Assembly (NCBI RefSeq): GCF_900104795.1
Contig: NZ_FNTG01000001.1
Span: forward strand, 3,038,001 to 3,102,000
Reading direction: 5' to 3'
From: Burkholderia sp. WP9
GTDB lineage: Bacteria; Pseudomonadota; Gammaproteobacteria; Burkholderiales; Burkholderiaceae
Length of the DNA stretch: 64,000 nt
Position 1 is the first letter of the stretch; each line of letters starts with the position of its first letter. Position numbers and translations under genes: made by a program. This document shows, piece by piece, positions 37,123 through 45,804 of the stretch. The notes beneath the pieces were generated by a model. That model was not told where the DNA came from, ran no database searches, and was given only the letters and a program-made list of their open reading frames with translations.

Positions 37123-37692
37123 ATGTCGACCGATTCCAACCACCAATCGGGCGGCCACGCGGTCGCCTTGCGCGCCGAGCGCCGTTGGGCCATTTTCGCC
37201 GTCGCGCTGATCGTTCTGATGCTGGTCGTGATCGTGTATTCGGGACTGCATTGGGCGATGATGCCGCCCTCGCGCGTCGAAACGATCGATCCATCACGCC
37301 TGCAACTGTCCGGCGAATTCGTCGAAGACAATCTGGGCAGTGCGGTCGAGCCGGACGGCTCGGTGGTCGTGCGCTTCATCGCGCAGCAATACTCGTTCAC
37401 GCCGCAATGCCTGCTGGTACCAGCCGACACGCCGATCACGATCCGCACCACCAGCGCCGATGTCGTACACGGCCTGCTCGTCACCGACACCAACATCAAC
37501 ACGATGGTCGTGCCCGGCTACGTCGCCACGCTGAACACGCGCTTCGACGCGCCTGCCGATCACACCATGCCGTGCCACGAGTTCTGCGGCTTCGGGCATC
37601 AGACCATGTGGGCCCACGTGAAAGTCATCGACAAAGCCACCTTCTTCGAGCAGGCCCGACAATCACGGAGGCTGAGCTGTGTTTCACGCTAA
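37123..37692 (+). CDS. ba3-type cytochrome c oxidase subunit II (CuA)
   Basis: The 189-residue protein has one N-terminal membrane helix (about 23-42) and a cupredoxin domain. The CuA ligands are all present: His116 (VVHGLL), Cys151, Cys155, His159 and Met162 in CHEFCGFGHQTM. The short form with one helix and the VTDTNINTMVVPGY segment is typical of B-family (ba3) subunit II. It accepts electrons from cytochrome c and passes them to subunit I. Its 3' end overlaps the subunit I gene by 14 bp. Confidence 0.93.
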   Translation: MSTDSNHQSGGHAVALRAERRWAIFAVALIVLMLVVIVYSGLHWAMMPPSRVETIDPSRLQLSGEFVEDNLGSAVEPDGSVVVRFIAQQYSFTPQCLLVPADTPITIRTTSADVVHGLLVTDTNINTMVVPGYVATLNTRFDAPADHTMPCHEFCGFGHQTMWAHVKVIDKATFFEQARQSRRLSCVSR

Positions 37693-39304
37693 GCGACTCG
37701 TTCTCGCGCATTTCTGGCTCGCCTTCATTGCGTTTCTGATCGCGCTGCTGCTCGGCGCCTGGCAGATGCTGGTGCGCAGCCCGCTGGTGCCGTGGGTCGG
37801 CGACCCCGAGCTTTACTATCGTTCGGTAACCGCGCACGGCTCCGTGATGGCTTATGTGCTGCCCACGCTGGTGTCGATGGGTTTCGGCTACGCGATCGTC
37901 GAACTCGCGCTCGCGCAGCGCCTCGTCGGTCTCAAATGGGCGTGGGCCGCCTTCATCATGCTGGCAATCGGCGCGGTGATGGCAATGGTGCCCGTGGCGC
38001 TCGGCCAGGCCTCGGTGCTCTACACCTTCTATCCGCCGATGATCGGCAGTCCCTTCTATTACCTCGGCGTGGTGCTGGTGGTGGTCGGCTCGTGGATCTG
38101 GGTCGCGCTGATGCATGTGAACCTGCGCATCTGGAAGCGCGCCAATCCGGGCAAGCCGGTGCCGCTCGCCATGTTCGCCAACGTGGCGGGCGCGTATCTG
38201 TGGGCCTGGACCGCTGTCGGCGCGGCGCTGGAAATCCTGTTCCAGATCCTGCCGGTCGCATTCGGCCTGACCAACACGATCGACGCCGGCCTCTCGCGCA
38301 TCCTGTTCTCGTGGACGCTGCACGCGATCGTCTACTTCTGGCTGATTCCCGCTTATATCGCTTACTACACGCTGGTGCCGCGCGCGATCGGCGGACGGCT
38401 CTATAGCGATTCGATGGCGCGCGTGTCGTTCATCCTGTTCCTCGTCTTCGCGATGCCGATCGGCATTCACCACCTGTTCGCCGATCCGCAGGTCGGCTCC
38501 GGCTTCAAGTTCCTGCATGCCGTCTTCACCGGCATGGTGTCGGTGCCGACGCTGCTGACGGTGTTCACGATCTGCGCGTCCGTCGAAATCGCCGGCCGAC
38601 TGCGCGGCGGCAAGGGTGCCTTCGGCTGGATAGGCGCACTGCCCTGGCAAAACCCGATGATGCTCGTAATCGCGTTCTCGTTCGTGATGCTCGGACTCGG
38701 CGGCGCGGGCGGGCTGATCAACATGAGCTACCAGCTGAACTCGACCGTGCACAACACGCAGTGGGTGACCGGCCACTTCCATCTGATCTTCGGCGGCGCG
38801 ATCGTCATCATGTACTTCGCGATCGCCTATGAACTGTGGCCGCAACTGACCGGCCGGGCCCTCGCGTCGGTCAAGCTGGTGCGTACGCAACTGTGGCTGT
38901 GGTTCATCGGCATGATGGTCGTGACGCTGCCGTGGCATTACGTCGGCCTGCTCGGTGCGCCGCGCCGCATGGCCTACTACGACTACAACACGCCGGGCAT
39001 GCAGTCGCAGGCGTTCTGGGTCGGCATGTCGGCGGTGGGCGGATTGATCCTCGTGGCGTCCGGCGTGCTGTTCATCTACATCCTCGCCAAGTCGCAATTC
39101 GGCCCGGTGGTGCAGCAGCAGAGCTTCCGCTTCGCGAGCGCGGCACAGCCGGTGGAGCGCGTGCCGGCCGCGCTCAACAGCTTCGGTTTGTGGGTGGCGT
39201 TGATGATCGGCCTCACGGTCGTCAACTACAGTGTGCCGATCGTGCAGTTGCTCAGATTGCCGCAGACGTCCGTGCCGGCAGTCGTCGTCGGAGCGCAGCG
39301 ATGA
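37679..39304 (+). CDS. ba3-type (B-family) haem-copper oxidase subunit I
   Basis: The 541-residue protein starts at a GTG behind CACGGAGG, inside the end of subunit II. The metal ligands are visible: His53 for low-spin haem (TAHGSVMAY), His215 with Tyr219 (HAIVYFWLIPAY) and His264-His265 for CuB, His366 and His368 for the haems (TGHFHLIFG). The HxxxY arrangement with WLIPAYIAYY is characteristic of ba3/B-family enzymes. The protein has about 13 membrane helices. It reduces oxygen to water at high affinity and pumps protons. Subunit III and assembly factors are absent from the operon. Confidence 0.94.
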   Translation: MFHAKRLVLAHFWLAFIAFLIALLLGAWQMLVRSPLVPWVGDPELYYRSVTAHGSVMAYVLPTLVSMGFGYAIVELALAQRLVGLKWAWAAFIMLAIGAVMAMVPVALGQASVLYTFYPPMIGSPFYYLGVVLVVVGSWIWVALMHVNLRIWKRANPGKPVPLAMFANVAGAYLWAWTAVGAALEILFQILPVAFGLTNTIDAGLSRILFSWTLHAIVYFWLIPAYIAYYTLVPRAIGGRLYSDSMARVSFILFLVFAMPIGIHHLFADPQVGSGFKFLHAVFTGMVSVPTLLTVFTICASVEIAGRLRGGKGAFGWIGALPWQNPMMLVIAFSFVMLGLGGAGGLINMSYQLNSTVHNTQWVTGHFHLIFGGAIVIMYFAIAYELWPQLTGRALASVKLVRTQLWLWFIGMMVVTLPWHYVGLLGAPRRMAYYDYNTPGMQSQAFWVGMSAVGGLILVASGVLFIYILAKSQFGPVVQQQSFRFASAAQPVERVPAALNSFGLWVALMIGLTVVNYSVPIVQLLRLPQTSVPAVVVGAQR

Positions 39305-40110
39305 ACCAGGAACGCGTCTTCAGCTTGCGCAACCCGTGGTTCACGGTGAGCGTGGGCGGCACGCTTGCGATTGCCGTCGTGTCGATACTGATCGGCTTTA
39401 TCTGGCTGCCTTCGGCGAGCAACGCCTTCGGCGACCGCGGCTTATGGGCGACGATCTGCAGCGCCGCGGGCGCGCCGTCGAGCTGGTACGGCGGCGCCAA
39501 TCTCACCGGCCCGGCGCCGAGCGAAGTGGTGGTTTTGCCGCCTTTGCGGCGCGCGCGAGCCGACGCGAATTCGATCGGCCGCGGCGCGACGATCGCGACG
39601 CAAAATTGCTCGATGTGTCACGGCGTGCTGGGCACGGTGCAGGTGACGGCGCCCGCGCTGGCCGGGCAATATGCCGACGTGATCTATAAAGAGTTGCGCG
39701 ACTACCAGAACGGCGTGCGCCAGAACGCGATCATGCAACCCATCATCGCCGCGCGCAGCGACCAGGATCTGCACGATCTGGCGGCTTATTACGCATCGCT
39801 GCCGCGGGCACCGGCAGCGCAGACACTGCCCACCGGGGTGGAACCGGACGCGAATGCCGTAAAGCTGGCCATGCAGGGCGATCCGCAGCGCAATATCGCG
39901 CCTTGCGCGGCATGCCACGGGCAGCTCGATCGCAAGGGCGCGGCGCCGTGGCTGGGCGGACAGTCGTCGATCTATCTGGCGGCGCAGTTACGCGCCTTTG
40001 CTTCCGGCGCAAGACACAACGACATCAACGAACAGATGCGCAACGTCGCACGGCAGATGACGCCCGCCGAGATCGACAGTGTGGCGAAATACTATGCGGC
40101 CATGCAGTAG
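39301..40110 (+). CDS. Membrane-anchored dihaem cytochrome c of the oxidase operon
   Basis: The 269-residue protein has one N-terminal helix (about 15-38) and two CXXCH sites at 103-107 (CSMCH) and 201-205 (CAACH) in repeated c4-like domains (LAGQYADVIYKELRDYQNGVR and LGGQSSIYLAAQLRAFASGAR). It overlaps the subunit I stop in an ATGA. It is probably the immediate membrane-bound electron donor to CuA. It ends the operon; a chemoreceptor gene converges 72 bp later. Confidence 0.92.
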   Translation: MNQERVFSLRNPWFTVSVGGTLAIAVVSILIGFIWLPSASNAFGDRGLWATICSAAGAPSSWYGGANLTGPAPSEVVVLPPLRRARADANSIGRGATIATQNCSMCHGVLGTVQVTAPALAGQYADVIYKELRDYQNGVRQNAIMQPIIAARSDQDLHDLAAYYASLPRAPAAQTLPTGVEPDANAVKLAMQGDPQRNIAPCAACHGQLDRKGAAPWLGGQSSIYLAAQLRAFASGARHNDINEQMRNVARQMTPAEIDSVAKYYAAMQ

Positions 40111-40182
40111 CGGACGCTTTGCGCGTGCCGCGCGACTCGTCCCAACGACTCGACACGCCGTCTCGCAACACAACCGCCGATC

Positions 40183-41832
40183 TCAAGCCGTTGCGAACTC
40201 GCCTGCATGCGTGGTTCCCGGCGCGGCGACCGAACCGCCGCGCCGTCCGCCATGCGCGGACGACGAATCTGCCCCGCTGCCGGTCTGGAACACCGACACG
40301 GCGGAAGTCAGTCGCCGCGCCTGCTCTTCCAGCGAACTCGCCGCCGCCGCGGCCTCTTCGACCAGCGCCGCATTTTGCTGAGTCACCTCGTCCATCTGCG
40401 CAACCGCGAGATTGACCTGATCGATGCCGGTGCTCTGCTCGGTCGCGGCCGCCGCGATTTCACCCATGATCGAACTCACGCGCGCGATCGCGTCGACGAT
40501 CTCGGTCATCGTCGAGCCCGAGCGTTGTACCAGCTGCGAACCGGCCTGCACACGCGCCGTCGATTCGTCGATCAAACCCTTGATCTCCTTCGCCGCTGCC
40601 GCGCTGCGCTGCGCGAGCGAGCGCACTTCGCTCGCCACCACCGCGAAGCCGCGTCCCTGCTCGCCGGCGCGCGCGGCTTCGACTGCCGCATTCAGCGCGA
40701 GAATATTGGTCTGAAATGCGATCCCTTCGATCACGCCGACAATGTCGGCAATGCGCCGCGAATCGTCGACGATGCCATGCATCGTGCCCACCACCTGTTC
40801 CGTCAGATCGCCGCCTTGCGCGGCCAGACTGGATGCGCCCTGCGCGAGCGAGCTGGCCTGCTTCGCGTTGTCGGCCGTCTGCTTGACCGTCGAGGTGAGC
40901 TGTTCGATGCTCGCCGCCGTTTCTTCGAGCGAGGCGGCCTGCTCTTCGGTACGTTGCGACAGATCGGTATTGCCCGCGGCAATCTCGCTCACGCCGGTGT
41001 CGATGGATTCCGTGCCTTGCCGCACCGAATTCACTGTCGCGATCAGCGATTCCTGCATCTTGCGCAGCGCGGCCGCGAGACGGCCCATTTCGTTATTGCT
41101 GGCCACGACGATCTGACCAGTCAGGTCGCCATTGGCAATGCGCTGAAACTGCGCGATGGTGGCGTCGACCGGACTGACGATCGCGCGCACCAGCACCGCG
41201 CGGCCGATCAACGAACCGAGCAGCGACACGACCATGCCGATCGCCACCGCAATACAGATCGCGTAGAACAGATCCTGCGCATCCTGATAGCGCTGCGCGC
41301 CGTGATCGATCTGCAACTGTTCGAGCGTGAGCATCGCCTTTTCGTACGCGCTGTAGAGCGACGGCAGCTTGTGCGCCTGCAATTGCTGGAAGGTGGTCTT
41401 GTCGCCGGACTTGAGCGCGGCGAGCGCCGGATCGACGCCTTCGTGCAGGAAGGTGTCGCGCTTGTCCTGCATGTCCTTGATGAGGCGCTGTTCGTCGGCG
41501 TCCGTGCTCGCGCGGCTCACATAGTGGGCAAGACGGTCGTTCGATCCTTTCTGGTACTGATCGAAACGCTTGAGCACGGCGTTCGCGCCGTCCTGATCGT
41601 TGAGATCGACGAGCGAGGCATACGTCGCCAGCGCGAGACGCAGGCGCAACAGCTGTCCGGCGCTGCCTTCGAGGTCGGCGACTGCCGGCGTGTCCACGGT
41701 GTACATCTGCTGCAGCGAGGCGTTGCTCGAGCGCAGCGACAGCAGGCCGGCGGCGGCGCCGACCAGCAACACGATGCCGAAAAATCCGATCATCATGGTC
41801 AGACAGGTGCGAATCGACAGATTTTTCAACAT
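40183..41832 (-). CDS. Methyl-accepting chemotaxis protein (Tar-type)
   Basis: The start MLKNLSIRT at 41832 (GGAGA eight bases upstream) is preferred over in-frame ATGs at 41847 and farther, giving 549 residues. TM1 lies about 10-34, a four-helix-bundle periplasmic domain about 35-190, TM2 about 192-215, HAMP about 216-268. The cytoplasmic signalling hairpin tip is [20 protein letters not shown]. The C-terminus lacks an obvious CheR-docking NWETF pentapeptide. It senses an unknown ligand and controls CheA. A sigma-28-like promoter sits at 41961-41987. Confidence 0.93.
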   Translation of the reverse strand: MLKNLSIRTCLTMMIGFFGIVLLVGAAAGLLSLRSSNASLQQMYTVDTPAVADLEGSAGQLLRLRLALATYASLVDLNDQDGANAVLKRFDQYQKGSNDRLAHYVSRASTDADEQRLIKDMQDKRDTFLHEGVDPALAALKSGDKTTFQQLQAHKLPSLYSAYEKAMLTLEQLQIDHGAQRYQDAQDLFYAICIAVAIGMVVSLLGSLIGRAVLVRAIVSPVDATIAQFQRIANGDLTGQIVVASNNEMGRLAAALRKMQESLIATVNSVRQGTESIDTGVSEIAAGNTDLSQRTEEQAASLEETAASIEQLTSTVKQTADNAKQASSLAQGASSLAAQGGDLTEQVVGTMHGIVDDSRRIADIVGVIEGIAFQTNILALNAAVEAARAGEQGRGFAVVASEVRSLAQRSAAAAKEIKGLIDESTARVQAGSQLVQRSGSTMTEIVDAIARVSSIMGEIAAAATEQSTGIDQVNLAVAQMDEVTQQNAALVEEAAAAASSLEEQARRLTSAVSVFQTGSGADSSSAHGGRRGGSVAAPGTTHAGEFATA

Positions 41833-41960
41833 CGGGCGTGTCTCCATTGGGCTGCCTGACCGGATGTTCATCAAAAATCTCGGCCACGCGCGCTGCGCCC
41901 AAGCTCACTCGGCCAGGTCCGCAACTATTGTCTTGATTTAAGCGAATGCCACATGTAAGG

Positions 41961-41987
41961 ACTACGGCGCGATCAGCAAAAACTTGA
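41961..41987 (-). promoter_or_regulatory. Sigma-28 (FliA)-like promoter for the chemoreceptor
   Basis: On the minus strand TCAAGTTT (41980-41987), 11 bases, GCCGTAGT (41961-41968). The -35 matches TAAAGTTT at 7 of 8 positions and the -10 keeps the GCCG of GCCGATAA. It lies about 130 bp upstream of the start codon. Confidence 0.45.
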
Positions 41988-42130
41988 TAGTCGATGCCCA
42001 CGCCGTTGTGTTACATCAAAATTCAAGCGGATGAGGCCGGTGATACGCGCCGATCGTTGCGGGACTACCCGGGTTTTCGGCGGGCGGCGGTTGATGGAAA
42101 GTGGCGAGGGTGCGTCTACGGAGCATGCGT

Positions 42131-42931
42131 ATGTCCGAAGTCGGTTCGACCGTGGTGATTTTCGCTCTCTTGCTGATCGCGACCGGCGTGGGCGTGTGGG
42201 TGCGGCCGCTGTTGCCTGAAGAGCACAAGGCGCATGAAACCGTGCAGTTGATCCAGCTGGTGATCGGCATGCTGGTGACGTTCGCCGCGCTGGTACTCGG
42301 CTTGATGACGGCATCCGCGAAGTCCAGCTTCGACACGGCTTCCAATGATTTGCGCGCCTACGCAGCCGATCTGATCGAGTTCGACACGACCTTGCGCCAA
42401 TACGGCGCGGATACCGATCCGGCCCGGCACCTGTTGCGCCAGTACACGGCGGCGGCGATTGCCTCGACGTGGCCCGGCGAAACCCCGCCCACCGGCGAAT
42501 ACCCGAAAGACATCGGCTCGCAGGACAACTCGCAGAAACTGGAGAACGTGCGGCTCGGCGATATGCTGACCGCCGTGGGCAGGGAGTTACGGCAATTGCG
42601 GACCCACGATCCATTACAGCAACGCGCGCTCGACGACGGATTGGCGCAATACCGGCGCGTGGTGGACGCGCGGTGGAAGATCATCGAGGAAGCGCACAGC
42701 TCGATTTCCCAGCCGTTCCTCAAGACACTGACCTTCTGGCTGGCCGTGATCTTTCTGAGTTTCGGCCTGATCGCGCCGCGCAACGCGCTGGCGTTGGTCA
42801 CGATTTTGCTCGGCGCGGTGTCGATTGCTTCCGCGATCTATGTGATCGTCGACCTGGATACGCCGTTTACCGGGCCGATTGTCATCTCCAGTGTGCCCAT
42901 GAGGGACGCGTTGGACCATTTGCGCCGGTAA
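42131..42931 (+). CDS. DUF4239-like (bestrophin-related) membrane protein
   Basis: The ATG at 42131 is placed six bases after GGAG; in-frame starts at 42101 (GTG) and 42125 are alternatives. The 266-residue protein has two N-terminal helices (about 5-24 and 37-58), a soluble middle (about 60-200) and two C-terminal helices (about 205-250). The plan and the segment LVTFAALVLGLMTASAKSSFD resemble the DUF4239 family. No function is established. It is divergent from the chemoreceptor and convergent with the CitE gene, 38 bp away. Confidence 0.75.
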   Translation: MSEVGSTVVIFALLLIATGVGVWVRPLLPEEHKAHETVQLIQLVIGMLVTFAALVLGLMTASAKSSFDTASNDLRAYAADLIEFDTTLRQYGADTDPARHLLRQYTAAAIASTWPGETPPTGEYPKDIGSQDNSQKLENVRLGDMLTAVGRELRQLRTHDPLQQRALDDGLAQYRRVVDARWKIIEEAHSSISQPFLKTLTFWLAVIFLSFGLIAPRNALALVTILLGAVSIASAIYVIVDLDTPFTGPIVISSVPMRDALDHLRR

Positions 42932-42969
42932 GCATGGCTTGCCTTGCCGCCGGGCCGACCGGCGCACCG

Positions 42970-43782
42970 TCACCGCGTGAGCGTGTCGAATTCAGCAATC
43001 CTTTTCGCCCGCTCGATGACCGGCCGGTCGACCAGTTTGCCGTCCACCGCGAACGCGCCTTCCGGATGCTCGCGACACGCCGCGAGAACACGCGCCGCCC
43101 ACCGCCGCTCGTCCTCGCTGGGCGCGAAACCGCTGTTGACCGGATCCACCTGGCGCGGATGTATGCACAGCTTGCCGCCGAAGCCGAAGCGCCGCGCGGC
43201 GGCCACGTGCTCCGTCAGGCGGGCGAGATCGTCGAGCTCCAGTGTCACGCCATCGACCGGCGCGGCGAGGCCCGCATAGCGCGATTCGATCACCATCTGC
43301 GAGCGTACGTAATTCAGTTCGATGCCGAGTCCTTCAATGCCGGCATCGCCGCAAAAATCCACGGTGCCGAACGCAAGCCGCGTGACCGACGGCACGGCGG
43401 CGATTTCCCGCATCGCCACCACACCGGCGACGGTTTCGATGAGCGCCACGATGCGCATCGCCGCCGGCAGCCGCGCGGCGACGTCGGCGAGTTGCTGCGC
43501 GCTGTCCGACTTAGGCAGCATCAACGTGGCAATGCCGGAGGCCCGCACCATCTCCACATCGGCGACATGCCACGGTGTGCCCACCGCGTTGACGCGGACG
43601 ATGAGCCGCGCGGGATCCGCAGTCGACAGCCAGCGTTGCAGGCCATCGCGCGCGGCGAGCTTCGCCGCCGGCGCAACCGCGTCTTCGAGATCGATCACCA
43701 CCGCGTCGGCGCCCGTGTCGAGCGCCTTGCTGAAGCGCTCGGGCCGGTCGCCCGGTACGAACAGATAACTGCGTGCGTCCAT
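42970..43782 (-). CDS. CitE-like lyase, probable citramalyl-CoA lyase
   Basis: The 270-residue start MDARSYLFVPGDRPERF follows AGGAGAG. CitE/HpcH-type features are present: AVVIDLEDAVAP (about 27-38), the substrate-binding VRVNAVGTPWH, metal-ligand Glu in ALIETVAGVV and Asp in FCGDAGIEG. The length and stand-alone form suit acyl-CoA lyases (citramalyl-CoA, malyl-CoA) rather than the citrate-lyase beta subunit. As last gene of an operon with CoA-transferase and MaoC hydratase, cleavage of citramalyl-CoA to acetyl-CoA and pyruvate is the best guess. Confidence 0.88.
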   Translation of the reverse strand: MDARSYLFVPGDRPERFSKALDTGADAVVIDLEDAVAPAAKLAARDGLQRWLSTADPARLIVRVNAVGTPWHVADVEMVRASGIATLMLPKSDSAQQLADVAARLPAAMRIVALIETVAGVVAMREIAAVPSVTRLAFGTVDFCGDAGIEGLGIELNYVRSQMVIESRYAGLAAPVDGVTLELDDLARLTEHVAAARRFGFGGKLCIHPRQVDPVNSGFAPSEDERRWAARVLAACREHPEGAFAVDGKLVDRPVIERAKRIAEFDTLTR

Positions 43783-43814
43783 CCTGCTCTCCTGAACCGC
43801 ACGCCGCGATGCTG

Positions 43815-44567
43815 CTAGTTGGCGTGCCAGTCGCGTTGAAATGTTTCGGAATAACTGTAGCGGTCCGCCGGATGCACGCTGATGGTCAGCTCGACCACCT
43901 GCGCACGCCGGTTCAGATAACGGCGGCACAACCACAGCGCGGGCGAACGCGGCTTCGCGTTCAGACGTTGCGCCAGCGCCGCCGGCAGCGCGACCGCGCG
44001 GATTTCCTGCTGCACTTCGGCGATCTGCTCACCGAACTGCTTTTCGATCAGCGTGTAGATCGGCACATGCGTGCGGCCGCTCAGGCCTGTCAACGAGCGG
44101 AACGCCGGATGGATATACACCTGCGTGTGACAGATCGGCTCGACACTGTCCGGTGAACGGCGAATGCCCTCGGCCAGCAGCCAGGTCTCGCCCGGCTTCG
44201 CGCTGAGCCGCTCGAGCAGTTCGGCGTCGTCGATCTCGACGGTTTGCGTCGACTCGATCTCCAGCTCCGTGTCCGACGTGTAGCGGTGCAGGTCGCTCAG
44301 GCGCTCCATCACCTGCCGGTACGCGGTCTCGCTTTGTATGGCTTTCACGCGGGTGCCGATGCCGGGCCGCCGGTCCACCAGACCGCGCTGCTCCAGTTGC
44401 TTGATCGCCTGGCGCACCGTGAAGCGGCTCGCGCCGAACTGCTCGCAGAGCTCGAACTCGGTCGGCAGCAACGTGCCGATGGGAAACTGTCCGCCCTGAA
44501 TCTCGTTCAGGAGCGTCTGTGCCAGTTGCATGTAGCGCGGCTGTTGCCCGAGGACTGTCGTGGCCAT
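43815..44567 (-). CDS. GntR-family regulator, HutC subfamily
   Basis: The start MATTVLGQQPRYMQ at 44567 gives 250 residues. The N-terminal winged helix is typical (IGTLLPTEFELCEQFGASRFTVRQAIKQLEQRGLVDR). The UTRA ligand-binding domain follows (about 95-245), with PICHTQVYIHPAF and VPIYTLIEKQFG. The HutC group binds small acids or amino-acid derivatives. The gene is embedded in the catabolic operon between CoA-transferase and CitE genes, so it is probably autoregulated. The site TTTGT-ACGG-ACAAA upstream of the first gene (50510-50523) resembles HutC operators. Confidence 0.92.
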   Translation of the reverse strand: MATTVLGQQPRYMQLAQTLLNEIQGGQFPIGTLLPTEFELCEQFGASRFTVRQAIKQLEQRGLVDRRPGIGTRVKAIQSETAYRQVMERLSDLHRYTSDTELEIESTQTVEIDDAELLERLSAKPGETWLLAEGIRRSPDSVEPICHTQVYIHPAFRSLTGLSGRTHVPIYTLIEKQFGEQIAEVQQEIRAVALPAALAQRLNAKPRSPALWLCRRYLNRRAQVVELTISVHPADRYSYSETFQRDWHAN

Positions 44568-44613
44568 CTCGATGTGCAAAAAAGTGGAAGAGCGGACGGT
44601 TGCCCGCCCGGCC

Positions 44614-45804
44614 TTATTGCACCACACCCGCCTCTCTCAGCAAAGCTATCCTTTCCGGACCATAGCCGAGCTCGTCGAGCAACCGTTGGGTGTCCTGCCC
44701 GAGGTCAGGCGCCGCGCGCGTCGGCAGCGGCTCGTCGATCCGCACCGGCGCGGCCACACCGCGCACCGTGCCGAAGCGCGGGTGCTCGGCGTTCACCACG
44801 CATTCGCGCTCGGCAACGAAGGGATTCTCCAGCGCCTCCTTGACGTCGAACACCGGCGCCGCCGGCACGCGTCCGCCGAAGCGTTCAAGCCATGTTGCCG
44901 TGGTCGCGCCCGATAACACCGTGTCGAGTTCGGTCTGCACCAGCTCGCGATTCGCGAGGCGTGCCTGAAAGTTGCAAAAGCGCGGATCGGTCACCCACGA
45001 CGGTTTGTCGAGCACTTCGGCGAGCACGCCCCAGAACTTTTCCTTGTTGCACATCAGGAAAATCCAGCCGTCCTGGGTCTTGTACAACTGGCTCGGCGTG
45101 AGCGACGGATGCGACGAGCGATTCTCGCGCCCTGTCACCACGCCGCCGTTCAGATACCACGTCGCGACATACGCGAGGTTGTGCAGCGCGACGTCGAAGA
45201 GACTCACGTCGATGTCGCGGCCTTTGCCCGACGTCTTCGCATCGACCAGACCGGCGAGCAGCGCCATCGCCGCGGTCGTGCCGGTCATCAGATCGATGAT
45301 CGACAAGCCGAAGCGCGCCGGCGGACTATCGGGCTCCCCCGTAACCGACAGGTAGCCGGCCTCGGCCTGCATCAGATAGTCGTAGCCCGGCCATGCCGCG
45401 CGGCTGCCGGTGCGACCGTACGCGGACAGATGCCCGCACACGATCTTCGGATTCGCCTCGCGAAGTTGCTCATAGGTGAGCCCGAGCTTCGCCGGCAGAT
45501 CGCCGCGCAGATTGTTGAACACCGCGTCGCTCTTCGCGACGAGGTCGAGCAAAACCGCGCGCGCTTCGGGCTTTTTCAGATCGAGCGTCAGGCTGCATTT
45601 GTTGCGATTGAACGCTTCAAAAAAGTGGCTATCGCCGTCGCCGAAAAAATACGGGCCCACTGCGCGGCCGACATCGCCGCCATTGGTCGGATGCTCGATC
45701 TTGATGATCTCCGCGCCGAGGTCCGCGAGATGCTGGGTCGCGAATGGCCCAGCGCCGTATTGTTCGATGGCGAGCACGCGCACGCCTGAAAGAGGCAAAC
45801 TCAT
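44614..45804 (-). CDS. CaiB/BaiF-type (class III) CoA-transferase
   Basis: The 396-residue protein has class III CoA-transferase hallmarks: LAIEQYGAGPFATQHLADLGAE, VFNNLRGDLPAKLGL, and YDYLMQAEAG (141-150) with the probable nucleophilic Asp142. The start lies behind AAGGAG and overlaps the acyl-CoA dehydrogenase stop in an ATGA. In context it would charge a C5-dicarboxylate such as itaconate or mesaconate using succinyl-CoA. The exact acid is an inference from the neighbouring MaoC and CitE genes. Confidence 0.92.
   Translation of the reverse strand: MSLPLSGVRVLAIEQYGAGPFATQHLADLGAEIIKIEHPTNGGDVGRAVGPYFFGDGDSHFFEAFNRNKCSLTLDLKKPEARAVLLDLVAKSDAVFNNLRGDLPAKLGLTYEQLREANPKIVCGHLSAYGRTGSRAAWPGYDYLMQAEAGYLSVTGEPDSPPARFGLSIIDLMTGTTAAMALLAGLVDAKTSGKGRDIDVSLFDVALHNLAYVATWYLNGGVVTGRENRSSHPSLTPSQLYKTQDGWIFLMCNKEKFWGVLAEVLDKPSWVTDPRFCNFQARLANRELVQTELDTVLSGATTATWLERFGGRVPAAPVFDVKEALENPFVAERECVVNAEHPRFGTVRGVAAPVRIDEPLPTRAAPDLGQDTQRLLDELGYGPERIALLREAGVVQ

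Noticed and set aside
37625..39097. Minus-strand frame of 490 codons opposite the oxidase subunit I gene
   Set aside because: Composition dominated by His/Arg/Glu/Asp/Gln, typical of reversed membrane-protein codons; the plus strand has all haem-copper ligands.
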